A stretch of DNA of 43,463 bases, from positions 1-43,463 of IMG/VR virus record IMGVR_UViG_3300021601_000001, one strand, 5' to 3'. Below are positions 8,857 to 16,104 of the stretch, one piece after another; position 1 is the first letter of the stretch; the number at the start of each line of letters is the position of its first letter. Origin of the DNA: a virus. The notes below the pieces were generated by a model. The model searched no databases. It was not told where the DNA came from and worked only from the letters and a program-made list of their open reading frames with translations. Position numbers and translations under genes: made by a program.

Positions 8857-9200
8857 CGCACCCCGAGCATGGTTTCTAATTGCCGTCTATCAACGTGTAA
8901 CAACTGCATCCGACGTGTAAACGCCGTTCTCAAATCACGAACACGCTTATTTACGCTAAACGCCGTTTGTTCAATCGTGTAACCCTTCTTAAGCAACGCA
9001 ACCGCCTTGCCTAGCAACGGTGTTAACGGCGGTATGATTGGCACGCTTTCAGGCAAATTCCCATTAACAACCATCCACTTAACGGCGTGGTGAATTTTGC
9101 AACGGGGTTGATTATAGCCATATGCTACAAGGCTACATTGTTGGCAGTTATACTGCACTGCAAGGCACTCTTTTGCTTGTGGTGTCCATTCCAAAATCAT
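8850..9200 (-). CDS. Zinc-binding, helix-turn-helix protein; first late gene
   Basis: A 116-aa protein at the head of the leftward operon. AAGGGG precedes ATG 9200. Residues 19-38 hold CxxC (C19, C22) then C34 and HH 37-38, a likely treble-clef zinc site. Residues ~72-98 (KKGYTIEQTAFSVNKRVRDL) look like a helix-turn-helix. A small Zn/HTH protein opening the late operon could be a late transcription regulator or a packaging accessory. No family is recognised. Confidence 0.65.
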   Translation of the reverse strand: MILEWTPQAKECLAVQYNCQQCSLVAYGYNQPRCKIHHAVKWMVVNGNLPESVPIIPPLTPLLGKAVALLKKGYTIEQTAFSVNKRVRDLRTAFTRRMQLLHVDRRQLETMLGVRW

Positions 9201-9301
9201 TATAGCCCCTTTATTTAAACGCTATACCTACTATTTAATTATTAACTTATCTGTTTAATAAATCAACCCCTCCTTTATTTAGATGAGCTTCATAGAAAGT
9301 A

Positions 9302-9330
9302 TTGACAATGTATATATTCAATGCTATGAT
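9302..9330 (+). promoter_or_regulatory. Strong early promoter with extended -10
   Basis: -35 TTGACA (9302-9307), 17-nt spacer, TGC plus -10 TATGAT (9325-9330). This is the best sigma70 match in the window and starts the rightward early genes. Direct repeats ATGTATA at 9308 and 9329 (21 bp apart, two helical turns) and the palindrome TGTATACA at 9330-9337 overlap it and could bind a regulator. The predicted transcript begins at about 9337, on an ATG. Confidence 0.85.
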
Positions 9331-9387
9331 GTATACATGGATGAGGGAAGCGGTTCTCTCCCAAACAAAGAAGGAATTAAAAAAAAG

Positions 9388-9639
9388 ATGACTATCATTG
9401 TTGAAAAATTAAACCAAGTTCCAACCCCTTATTTTCATAATAAGTTTTTTTATGCGATTAGGACTGATGAAGCTATAGATGCAACACAAGCAACAGAATT
9501 TTTAGTAAATGAACTTAATAAGATTGCAAAAAGAGGCGTTAAAAAATCAAAAAGTTTTTCAAATATGTTTGAAGTAACCCAGTTAGCTCATAAAAAACTA
9601 GAGTCGAAATTACAAAAGTTATTAACAAAGGAGGCGTAA
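9388..9639 (+). CDS. First early protein, unknown function
   Basis: An 83-aa basic, helical protein (MTIIVEKLNQVPTPYFHNKF ...; C-terminus KKLESKLQKLLTKEA). GAAGGA lies 11 nt before this ATG. The frame is open further up: ATG 9337 sits on the predicted transcription start and would give a 100-aa leaderless product starting MDEGSGSLPNK. ATG 9283 lies upstream of the promoter and is unlikely. As the first gene behind the strongest promoter it is probably an immediate-early host-takeover protein, which is inference from position only. Confidence 0.65.
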   Translation: MTIIVEKLNQVPTPYFHNKFFYAIRTDEAIDATQATEFLVNELNKIAKRGVKKSKSFSNMFEVTQLAHKKLESKLQKLLTKEA

Positions 9640-9642
9640 GCC

Positions 9643-9909
9643 ATGTACTACGTATTTGAGACCGACGAAACAAGCCATGAAGTAATGCAGTCAATTTATG
9701 ATTACATTGACGAAAACTCCGATGATGACAGCTTGTTATTAGAGGCTTCCCCGATGGGTGAGGCTTGGTTTTTAAACGGGGCTGGCGATGATGAGGAGTA
9801 CCACGCTTTAGACCGTGCTAGAGAGGTTGTGGGTTGGTCTACGTTTAACCATGTAGTGGTAGTTGATAGCGATGATAACAGTTTTATAACCATAGAGAAG
9901 GAGGCGTAA
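9643..9909 (+). CDS. Very acidic early protein, possible DNA mimic
   Basis: An 88-aa protein with 23 Asp/Glu against three Lys/Arg, net charge about -20. Acidic residues are spread through the chain (DYIDENSDDDSLLLEASPMG; GAGDDEEYHALDRAREVVGW). The second gene behind the strong early promoter, with GGAGG before the ATG in the block GGAGGCGTAAGCCATG, which recurs before the next gene. Size, charge and immediate-early position recall DNA-mimic inhibitors such as T7 Ocr, which blocks restriction enzymes. No sequence similarity is claimed. Confidence 0.7.
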   Translation: MYYVFETDETSHEVMQSIYDYIDENSDDDSLLLEASPMGEAWFLNGAGDDEEYHALDRAREVVGWSTFNHVVVVDSDDNSFITIEKEA

Positions 9910-9912
9910 GCC

Positions 9913-10146
9913 ATGAATGATACTGTTGATTTAATTGTTGAATATATTTGGCTTGATGTTAATCGACTGATTGACATCAAAGAAAAAGCTTTGTTGTCTG
10001 CTGATACCATCGGTCAATTAGGGGCTTATGGCAGAGGCATTTTGTACACGAAAAAAGAGTTTAAGGCATATCTATTAGAAAACCAATGGTTGATTGAAGA
10101 ATTAACAAAGGCTATGCCATCCGAAGCATTAAAGGAGGCTAGCTAA
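9913..10146 (+). CDS. Small early protein, unknown function
   Basis: A 77-aa mainly helical protein (MNDTVDLIVEYIWLDVNRLI ...). It starts behind the same initiation block as the gene before it (GGAGGCGTAAGCCATG) and overlaps the next gene by one base (TAATG), so translation is probably coupled. No family recognised. Confidence 0.7.
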   Translation: MNDTVDLIVEYIWLDVNRLIDIKEKALLSADTIGQLGAYGRGILYTKKEFKAYLLENQWLIEELTKAMPSEALKEAS

Positions 10147-10367
10147 TGCCGTTTGAAAAAGGACATCAAAGTTATAAGCACGAGACGCCATGGGTTAGCG
10201 GTAAAGGGGTTAAGTCTACCAAGGTGTTACCCCCCGCACTTATCAAGGCGTTTAATGGAACCACGGAGGGAGGTAGAAAATTTGGTTTATTGTGCGAACG
10301 GTTGGCAATGATGCCACAATCAGACCTTGATTCAATTTATAAATTTATAGACAACTTAAAAAACTAA
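10146..10367 (+). CDS. Small early protein, unknown function
   Basis: A 73-aa basic protein beginning MPFEKGHQSYKHETPWVSGK, ending in a helix (PQSDLDSIYKFIDNLKN). AAGGAGG precedes its ATG. It is the last gene of the first early block; a terminator follows 20 nt later. No family recognised. Confidence 0.7.
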   Translation: MPFEKGHQSYKHETPWVSGKGVKSTKVLPPALIKAFNGTTEGGRKFGLLCERLAMMPQSDLDSIYKFIDNLKN

Positions 10368-10385
10368 CAATCCCAATAATCCACC

Positions 10386-10410
10386 AACGCCTCCACACGG
10401 GGCGTTTTTT
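10386..10410 (+). terminator. Terminator of the first early block
   Basis: AACGCC (10386-10391) pairs with GGCGTT (10401-10406), followed by a T6 tract ending at 10410. An outer CCACC/GGTGG pair frames it. It ends the 9.3-10.4 kb operon. Confidence 0.8.
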
Positions 10411-10478
10411 ATTGCTTTGGTGGAATATGCCTAAAGCCCCTGTTTCGCTTTACTACACCGCTAGAAAAAAGCTTAGAA

Positions 10479-10814
10479 TTAGTCTTCACTGTTTCCAATC
10501 AACCAAGCGATACCCTTCCAAGCTTTTTTCCGTTCTTTGTTGAATGCTTTTCTATCCACTTCCTGCCCGTTGGGTGGGTCTAGGTTGTGAATAACATCCG
10601 AGTGTTCACGGTGGAAGGTATCCGTTACGGTAGCCAGTGGAGAGCTTGCCTTACGCCCGATGTGATGAAGATTGACGTGCAAGCCGTCTGTTCCTATCGG
10701 AGCTTTGCCTTTAGCCATGCGTGCTAGGTTTTCTTCGGTGTGTTCAAAACACGCTGGGTTGACGTGAACGGTTTTTTTAATTGCTGGTATGCCAATGGCT
10801 TGAAAGATGCTCAT
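10479..10814 (-). CDS. LHH-type HNH/endonuclease VII superfamily nuclease
   Basis: A 111-aa protein encoded against the surrounding early genes. The core is VNLHHIGRKASSPLATVTDT followed by FHREHSDVIHN: Leu-His-His at 49-51, then H68, H71 and H76. This matches the LHH nuclease domain known mainly as the toxin tip of polymorphic toxins, a metal-dependent DNase fold. Here it stands alone, without trafficking domains or an obvious immunity gene. It lies next to the putative origin, behind its own TATAAT box. Roles could include host DNA degradation or homing. Confidence 0.75.
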   Translation of the reverse strand: MSIFQAIGIPAIKKTVHVNPACFEHTEENLARMAKGKAPIGTDGLHVNLHHIGRKASSPLATVTDTFHREHSDVIHNLDPPNGQEVDRKAFNKERKKAWKGIAWLIGNSED

Positions 10815-10820
10815 ATAGCC

Positions 10821-10826
10821 ATTATA
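10821..10826 (-). promoter_or_regulatory. -10 box of the LHH nuclease gene
   Basis: Minus-strand TATAAT in the context ACCGATATAATG, six nt before the ATG at 10814, so the transcript would start on the start codon. No convincing -35 and no Shine-Dalgarno were seen. The same 12-bp context recurs at 17816-17827 before a membrane protein gene. Confidence 0.45.
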
Positions 10827-10849
10827 TCGGTGTTTTGTGATGGTTTTGT

Positions 10850-11150
10850 GAAAAAGTTTAATGGACTAATGGGCTTAATGGGCAAAAACATTAGCCCATC
10901 TTCTAAAGCCAGTGATAGCAACGTTTTACGCCGATGGACTTAATGGACGAGTCAAGATATGGTAGATATATATTTCAGTTAATAGAATAGGGGGAAAATA
11001 TATAAATAAATATAATAGTTTATTATTCTATACCCATCTAGTCCATCTAGTCCATCAACCTTAAAGCCAGTGATAGCAATACTCTTAATCGACTAGTAAA
11101 AATTGAACTTTTTTAGTCCATTAGTCCATCAACTAGTCCATTAAAAAACT
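10850..11150. other. Putative replication origin: iteron-like repeats and AT-rich core
   Basis: Intergenic stretch without a gene. ATGGACTA/TAGTCCAT-type units occur at about 10861, 10934 (inverted sense), 11038, 11046, 11113, 11121 and 11133. A 17-bp direct repeat AAAGCCAGTGATAGCAA is at 10905-10921 and 11063-11079. Between them is an AT-rich core (10970-11035) framed by the inverted repeat ATAGAATA (10982-10989) and TATTCTAT (11024-11031). It sits directly before the ATPase-primase gene. Iterons plus an AT-rich unwinding element is the usual form of an initiator-dependent origin; function is inferred. Confidence 0.6.
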
Positions 11151-11173
11151 TTAAATATACTACAAATAGATGA

Positions 11174-11202
11174 TTACTAAGTGGTTTCTACTGTGCTATA
11201 CT
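11174..11202 (+). promoter_or_regulatory. Promoter of the ATPase-primase operon
   Basis: Weak -35 TTACTA (11174-11179), 17-nt spacer ending in TGC, -10 TATACT (11197-11202): an extended -10 promoter. The predicted start at about 11209 leaves a leader of about 120 nt before the ATG at 11330. Confidence 0.55.
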
Positions 11203-11259
11203 TAAAGTGCGAAGATGAGGAATGGTTATTTTTTAGTTTTAACTTGAGGCGAAAGCCTG

Positions 11260-11311
11260 CCCCCTCCAAACCTTTCCTGCCTTCGCAAGCATTAAAAGGA
11301 GGGGGTTTTTT
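11260..11311 (+). terminator. Terminator-like attenuator in the primase leader
   Basis: CCCCCTCC (11260-11267) pairs with GGAGGGGG (11298-11305), followed by six T. It stands between the promoter and the gene, so it must be passed for expression. A small GGC-GAAA-GCC hairpin (11248-11257) precedes it. CTTG/CGAA (11243-11253) could instead pair with TTCGCAAG (11282-11289) inside the loop, so alternative folds are possible. Confidence 0.65.
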
Positions 11312-11329
11312 ATTTTCTGAAAAGGTATT

Positions 11330-13573
11330 ATGAAAAGGTTTGTAAGTGAAAAGGGTTTAAGTGTGCATAAGAGACTTGAAACAATTGTAGATTTACTTTC
11401 AAAAGCAGACCCTGAAAGTGGGAAGCAATTGGTAAGGGCTTTCTTTATCGACGAGCTTTTTCAGTTTCTTGGCAGAACGCAATGCTTGTTTTTGACTGCA
11501 ACGTTGCCTTATTCAACGTTGCCACTAACTACTTGTATGTTTACCGTAGCACCTACAGGTGGCGGTAAGTCGAGAATTAAAACATCATTGGGGTATATTT
11601 TCAAAGAATACCAACAGGCGTACAGTAGGGCTTTGCATGACAAACTCGGTAAGTACAATGAGGGGGTAGAAGCTGAAGCTATTGTAAAATTTGGGGATAA
11701 CGATAAGCAAGCAAGCAAGCGTGATGCTTATTTTAAGGCGAATAGCATAAACGGTTTTGTAAGAGTTAATGACCAAATAGGGACGAGCCAAGGCGTAGCT
11801 CAAGCCGTAAACACAATGAAGCTTTTGAGGCTTGGTAGTTATTGCCACCGTTTTGATGAGTGTGCGAAAACCATTGTTTCAAGCAATCAAAACACAAGGG
11901 ATTTTTTAGAAAATTTATTGTCTTTTACAGGTGGGGCTACCACTATTGGGCGAACTATCAAAGGTGAAGTCCTTGAGCTTGACGCAACAGGCGTATCGTT
12001 TAATATTCACTTTTTTGGAAATGAAGAACCACTAGGTGAAAACCCTAGGAACTTAAGCATATTCAGAGCGTTTTTAAGAGAAGGGTTTTCTCGTAGATGC
12101 TTTTATACTTACATTAAAGAACGTCCTAGTTATACTCGTGAAGATATGGACGTGGTACCCGATGAGAGCAAGTTCAATTCTTTTTCTAAGCATTTTTTGA
12201 ATGAGTTTAATAGATTGATGCAATTAGAAAATAAGGTTTTTACTTTTACGGACGAGGCTAAAAAGTTTTTAAAAGATTACAAGTTTGATAATAGATTACC
12301 AACAGGCAATGTAGATGCTGATAATGAACGTATCGACCATGTTTTTAAGTGTCAGAAAATGGCGTGTGCGTTGGCGTTTTTAGATAAAACCTTTTTAGTT
12401 GATGAGGGGCATTGTATCTCTGCGATGCAGTATGTGCAAGAGTCGGCAAATGCCTATTTGGAGCTACTAGGAAGCATCCAGCGTAGTGTTCAATCAAAAA
12501 CAGATACTTATCCATTACAGATTTTTGAAGAGCTTTCACAAAAAGGTACATTAACTAAGAAGCCGTTGCTTAGAAGCCTTCACCCTTCACCGCAAGGGCA
12601 AAGTTCAGAAAAATGGGAGTCTTATATCGCTGATGCTAGTAAATTTGCAGAGGAAGAAGGGTTTTTTTTAATTGCTGAACCCACTAAGAACGGCAGGGGG
12701 ATGCAATACAGACTAGAAGAGATGCAGGAAACAACCAACGCAATGGTTACTTACTCCATTAAAGCCCCTGATGTTCTTGAAGAACCTAAAAGATGCCTTG
12801 CAAAGGGGTATGAAGTTATGACTACTTCTTTTGAAGATTTTACTTTATTGTCGTCATGCCTTCACGTTTCCCCAGCTATATTTAAAGACGGGCACCGCTC
12901 AACGGATAATGTGGAATACTTAGGCAACCTAGCGTTTTTTGATATTGATAACGAAGTAACAACAGACGCTATGCTTACCATCGAAGACGCACAACGCCGT
13001 TTGTTTGGCTACCAAGGCGTTATTATTGAGTCAATGAGCAGTACAATCGAACAACCCCGCTTTAGAGCGGTGGTTGTTCTTGATAAGCCTGTTAAAGGAA
13101 TTAGCAAAGAAAGCTACAAGCAAGTATTAAGCAACATTGCAAAGCATCTAGGTATAGATGGAGCAATAGATAAGGCTTGTATAGAGCCAGCTAGATACTA
13201 TGCACAAACTGCTAGAGAAGCAGGGAAGGGTGTTTACTACTCCAATATGTATGGAAAGCCTTTAGAGTGGGAAGCGTTTCTAGGCGTCAATCCTAGCATT
13301 AGCAAGCCTACTGTTTATTCAAAGGGTACGCTTGATTTTTCACAGGATGAAGTAAAAAGACGGTTCCATAAAGCCGTTCAAACGTCTGTTAAAAAATACT
13401 GGAGAGAGGGAGTTCGCAACAATCTTGTTTATTATTTAGCAAAACTAGGAAGGGAAAAAGGTATTGTTGACCTAGATATAAAACAGATGATTGACAACGA
13501 AACAAGCAACAGTGGTTTACCACTTTTACCCAAAGAACTTGAAGTTACTATTGCCAATTCAACTAGATATTAA
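11330..13573 (+). CDS. ATPase/helicase-primase fusion, replication protein
   Basis: A 747-aa protein. The N-terminal half is a P-loop ATPase: Walker A APTGGGKS (K80), Walker B-like CHRFDE (D176, E177), similar in style to DUF3987/YfjI helicase-like proteins. The C-terminal part looks like an archaeo-eukaryotic primase: AFFDIDNE (D538, D540), QPRFRAVVVLDKP (R577-R579) and IDGAIDKACIEPARYYAQ (D610 on). Primase-helicase fusions usually place the primase first, so this order is reversed. It lies just after the putative origin and is the only replication enzyme seen. The primase assignment is by motif, without a search. Confidence 0.75.
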   Translation: MKRFVSEKGLSVHKRLETIVDLLSKADPESGKQLVRAFFIDELFQFLGRTQCLFLTATLPYSTLPLTTCMFTVAPTGGGKSRIKTSLGYIFKEYQQAYSRALHDKLGKYNEGVEAEAIVKFGDNDKQASKRDAYFKANSINGFVRVNDQIGTSQGVAQAVNTMKLLRLGSYCHRFDECAKTIVSSNQNTRDFLENLLSFTGGATTIGRTIKGEVLELDATGVSFNIHFFGNEEPLGENPRNLSIFRAFLREGFSRRCFYTYIKERPSYTREDMDVVPDESKFNSFSKHFLNEFNRLMQLENKVFTFTDEAKKFLKDYKFDNRLPTGNVDADNERIDHVFKCQKMACALAFLDKTFLVDEGHCISAMQYVQESANAYLELLGSIQRSVQSKTDTYPLQIFEELSQKGTLTKKPLLRSLHPSPQGQSSEKWESYIADASKFAEEEGFFLIAEPTKNGRGMQYRLEEMQETTNAMVTYSIKAPDVLEEPKRCLAKGYEVMTTSFEDFTLLSSCLHVSPAIFKDGHRSTDNVEYLGNLAFFDIDNEVTTDAMLTIEDAQRRLFGYQGVIIESMSSTIEQPRFRAVVVLDKPVKGISKESYKQVLSNIAKHLGIDGAIDKACIEPARYYAQTAREAGKGVYYSNMYGKPLEWEAFLGVNPSISKPTVYSKGTLDFSQDEVKRRFHKAVQTSVKKYWREGVRNNLVYYLAKLGREKGIVDLDIKQMIDNETSNSGLPLLPKELEVTIANSTRY

Positions 13574-13584
13574 GGAGAATTTTT

Positions 13585-13842
13585 GTGTTGTTTAACCTTT
13601 TTAAAACAAAGAAAAACCTTCAAAGATTCCACTCTGATATTTGCAAAAAAATTGATAATAAACGAGTAAAGTTAGAATTTGAAAATAACAGCTGGATTGC
13701 TAAATTTGATGAAGATAAAGGTGTTTTAGTGCTAAACCACTATAAAAAGTGTTATATACCTTTAATTAGTTATTACGAAACAGCACTTAAAAAAGTTGTT
13801 AAAAAAGATATTATTGTTAAAACAGATATGTATTATGAATGA
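13585..13842 (+). CDS. Small Lys-rich protein, unknown function
   Basis: An 85-aa protein with a GTG start 7 nt after GGAG. Very Lys- and Asn-rich, with beta-type sequence (RVKLEFENNSWIAKFDEDKG). It is translated directly behind the replication protein and stops with TGA. No family recognised. Confidence 0.65.
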   Translation: MLFNLFKTKKNLQRFHSDICKKIDNKRVKLEFENNSWIAKFDEDKGVLVLNHYKKCYIPLISYYETALKKVVKKDIIVKTDMYYE

Positions 13843-13847
13843 TTATT

Positions 13848-13866
13848 AACCGCATTTCAAGCGGTT
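13848..13866 (+). other. Intergenic hairpin
   Basis: AACCGC (13848-13853) pairs with GCGGTT (13861-13866) over a 7-nt loop. Only TTT follows, so it is at best a weak terminator or RNA-processing hairpin. The repeat CGTTACCGTTACCG lies just after it. Confidence 0.45.
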
Positions 13867-13909
13867 TAAACGTTACCGTTACCGAGAAAATCAAGTAGGA
13901 GATTGAAAG

Positions 13910-14122
13910 ATGAGCCAGTTTATAGTTGTTAAAAATCCAGTCAACGTAGATATGGAAACAAAACCTTACACTGAAAAAGCAATTTTTTTTACTAAAGATA
14001 TTAAAGAGGTTTACCATTATCAAGAAGAAAATAGTAATAGCACTATTGAATTTAATGATAATTCTTTAGTAATGATTGAAAACACTATTGAAGATATAAC
14101 CGACCAGCTGAAAGGGCAATAG
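13910..14122 (+). CDS. Small acidic protein, unknown function
   Basis: A 70-aa acidic protein (C-terminal half EENSNSTIEFNDNSLVMIEN ...). AGGAG lies 9 nt before ATG, and its stop codon abuts the next start. It is probably co-expressed with the following four-domain winged-helix protein. No family recognised. Confidence 0.65.
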   Translation: MSQFIVVKNPVNVDMETKPYTEKAIFFTKDIKEVYHYQEENSNSTIEFNDNSLVMIENTIEDITDQLKGQ

Positions 14123-15169
14123 ATGATGACTAATTACATTAAATCAACGGTAAAAGACCTACCAAAGAAGAAAGTAAATTTAGATACAAAAGACAAGCCG
14201 ACAGCTATTGCAGAATGGTTGAGAGATTGGCTTATTTCAAGACAAAAAAATGGAAAGATTTCAGATAACCATCTTTTACCATTAAAGAAAGATATTGCTG
14301 ATTATTTAGGTACTAGCATAGGAACGGTTCAGACCGCAGTTTTAAAGTTACAGGATGATGGGCTTGTAATTGGAATGCAACGCATAGGGTCTATAGTCTG
14401 CCCTTTATATGTTGATATTGATATTGATGTTAATAAAAACCGCTATTTGAAGCTTTCGTCTAAAAGAGATTCTGCTATTAGTGTTTTAAAAAAATATATT
14501 ATCAATAGCAATATGCAAGTAGGCGATAGCCTCCCTTCAGCTAGGGATTTAGCAACTTTAATTGGTGGGGGAGCTAGCAATGTTAGGTTAGCCTTAAATT
14601 ATTTAACAAAGCAAGGTATTGTTGTTTCAAAAGGGGGTAGTAGTAAAACAGGTGGCTGGAAGTTGGCAGTTTTACCAGTTCTTAATGAAGATACAGATTG
14701 CTCAATGGTTGTTAGAAGTGAAAGTATGGTAGCTAAGCTAACCCCATTAGTTGAAGCTTTTTTATTAGGAAATTACAAACAAGGTGAAAGAATACCTTCT
14801 TTTAATGATTTAGCAACTATTTTTAATGTCTCTATTAAGACAATTAGCGATGCGATTGTTTTGTTGCAACAAAAAGGTTTCCTCTACAGTAAAAGAGGAA
14901 GGCATGGTACTTTTTTGTCTAACGGTAGCTATCAGCCCGCAACCGATTTTTACCATTATGAAAAAGCTTTAGAAAAATTAAAAGCTTTATTTGCCAATGA
15001 TTTAAACACAAAAAGCCCTGTTAAAACAAAAGAACTTTCTGATTTAATAGGTTTTCATTACATGACAGTCAGAAGAGCTTTGTTGCATTTAAAAAAAGAA
15101 GGTTTAATTTCTTTTGTTCGTGGCGTAAAAGGCGGTGTTGTTGTGAACAACAAGGAGCTAATATGCTAA
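14123..15169 (+). CDS. DNA-binding protein with four GntR-type winged helices
   Basis: A 348-aa protein. Four copies of the GntR pattern (basal Pro/Leu, helix-turn-helix, then hydrophobic-Gly wing) are visible: residues 51-82 (LKKDIADYLGTSIGTVQTAV), 137-167 (LPSARDLATLIGGGASNVRL), 224-254 (IPSFNDLATIFNVSIKTISD) and 289-319 (KTKELSDLIGFHYMTVRRAL). No ligand-binding (FCD/UTRA) domain is present. Multiple winged helices in one chain suit binding to a repeated DNA site, so it may be the iteron-binding initiator for the origin at 10.85-11.15 kb, or a master early regulator. Function is inferred. Confidence 0.75.
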   Translation: MMTNYIKSTVKDLPKKKVNLDTKDKPTAIAEWLRDWLISRQKNGKISDNHLLPLKKDIADYLGTSIGTVQTAVLKLQDDGLVIGMQRIGSIVCPLYVDIDIDVNKNRYLKLSSKRDSAISVLKKYIINSNMQVGDSLPSARDLATLIGGGASNVRLALNYLTKQGIVVSKGGSSKTGGWKLAVLPVLNEDTDCSMVVRSESMVAKLTPLVEAFLLGNYKQGERIPSFNDLATIFNVSIKTISDAIVLLQQKGFLYSKRGRHGTFLSNGSYQPATDFYHYEKALEKLKALFANDLNTKSPVKTKELSDLIGFHYMTVRRALLHLKKEGLISFVRGVKGGVVVNNKELIC

Positions 15170-15642
15170 CCCTTAAATTCCCATTCATACCACCCACGGC
15201 TAACCACGCACAGAAAAGTCGTATCGTTAAAGGTAAGGGTAAAGCTCCCTTTATGGTTCGATACAATACGCCTGAATACAACGCTTTTAAAGCCAATGTA
15301 GAAAGAGAGCTAGGGAAGTTAAACGAAGCCACTAGGGCGGAGCTAATAGCCCTAATGCAAGCCCCACACATGATGTTTATGACTATTGCCAGCCCTAACG
15401 TCCTGAAAAAAAACGGAACAACACATAAAACTTTTGGTGATAGCGATAACAGGGAGAAAGTAGGGGCAGATGCTATTTACAACGCACTTGGTACTAATGA
15501 TGCTTACGATTACATTCCAGTAACCAACAAAACCGTAAGTGATGACACCTACACGCAAGTTAGTTGGTTACCGTTTAAAAGCTGGAAGGAAAAAGATTTT
15601 ATTTTAGTTGACCATATTAGAGACGTAGTGGAAGGATTGTAA
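15163..15642 (+). CDS. rusA: RusA-like Holliday junction resolvase
   Basis: A 159-aa endonuclease resolving branched DNA from recombination or replication. It shows the RusA signature: an N-terminal PFIPPTANHA strand, FGDSDNREKVGADAIYNAL (D93, D95, K99, D103) and TNDAYDY (D113). AAGGAG precedes the ATG and the gene overlaps its neighbour by 7 nt. Together with the ERF annealase and SSB it forms the phage recombination set. Confidence 0.85.
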   Translation: MLTLKFPFIPPTANHAQKSRIVKGKGKAPFMVRYNTPEYNAFKANVERELGKLNEATRAELIALMQAPHMMFMTIASPNVLKKNGTTHKTFGDSDNREKVGADAIYNALGTNDAYDYIPVTNKTVSDDTYTQVSWLPFKSWKEKDFILVDHIRDVVEGL

Positions 15643-15643
15643 G

Positions 15644-15841
15644 ATGCAACAAGATTTTACATGGCTAACCACTAGGCAAGTAGCCGACCAATTGAAGGTA
15701 ACGCCAGCAACAGTGAGAAGGTGGATTAAACGGGGTGAATTACCAGCCAGTGATTTATTGCCGTATTTAATTTGGAACAAGGACTTGGACGCATTTATTG
15801 AGGCACGGATAGAAGCAATTAGAAAGAAAGCAGGTAAGTAA
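15644..15841 (+). CDS. MerR/excisionase-type helix-turn-helix protein
   Basis: A 65-aa protein with a typical short HTH: WLTTRQVADQLKVTPATVRR, WIKRGELPAS, then a wing ending LIWNKDLDAFIEAR. This is the HTH_17 form used by excisionases and small regulators. With no integrase in the genome a regulatory or architectural role is likelier than excision. It overlaps the next gene by one base. Confidence 0.75.
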   Translation: MQQDFTWLTTRQVADQLKVTPATVRRWIKRGELPASDLLPYLIWNKDLDAFIEARIEAIRKKAGK

Positions 15842-16104
15842 TGAAGCACGCAGGATTGATACAGATTTATTTAACAGAAGACACACAAGAACCGTGGGTA
15901 GCTAGAGTCATATCCGAATTTAGCCTATATTCAACTGGCAAAACCCCCATTGAAGCAATGCAAGGGTTAATAAAAGAGGCTATCCCTTGTTATATTGAAG
16001 CCGAACAGTTGGCTGGTAATAATGTTAGTAAAGTGTTAATAGATTTGTTTAACGATTTATACGTTTGCTATTCCCCTACATTTGGGGGTGGAGAAAGTAA
16101 GTAA
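15841..16104 (+). CDS. HicB-like small protein
   Basis: An 87-aa protein. YLTEDTQEPWVARVISEFSL ... TGKTPIEAMQGLIKEAIPCY follows the HicB pattern (beta strands, then Thr-x-Glu-Glu-Ala helix ending in YIE). No HicA partner (dsRNA-binding toxin) and no DNA-binding tail are seen, so it may be a stand-alone relative. It starts with TAATG overlap after GCAGGTAAG, an initiation block used repeatedly in this genome. Confidence 0.55.
   Translation: MKHAGLIQIYLTEDTQEPWVARVISEFSLYSTGKTPIEAMQGLIKEAIPCYIEAEQLAGNNVSKVLIDLFNDLYVCYSPTFGGGESK

Noticed and set aside
10850-11150. CRISPR array
   Set aside because: The repeat units are short, in both orientations and unevenly spaced, with no repeat-spacer regularity or cas genes.
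15644-15841. Excisionase as evidence for lysogeny
   Set aside because: No integrase, attachment site or repressor is visible; the HTH form is shared by many regulators.
15841-16104. HicAB toxin-antitoxin system
   Set aside because: Only a loose HicB-like pattern; neither neighbour looks like the HicA toxin.
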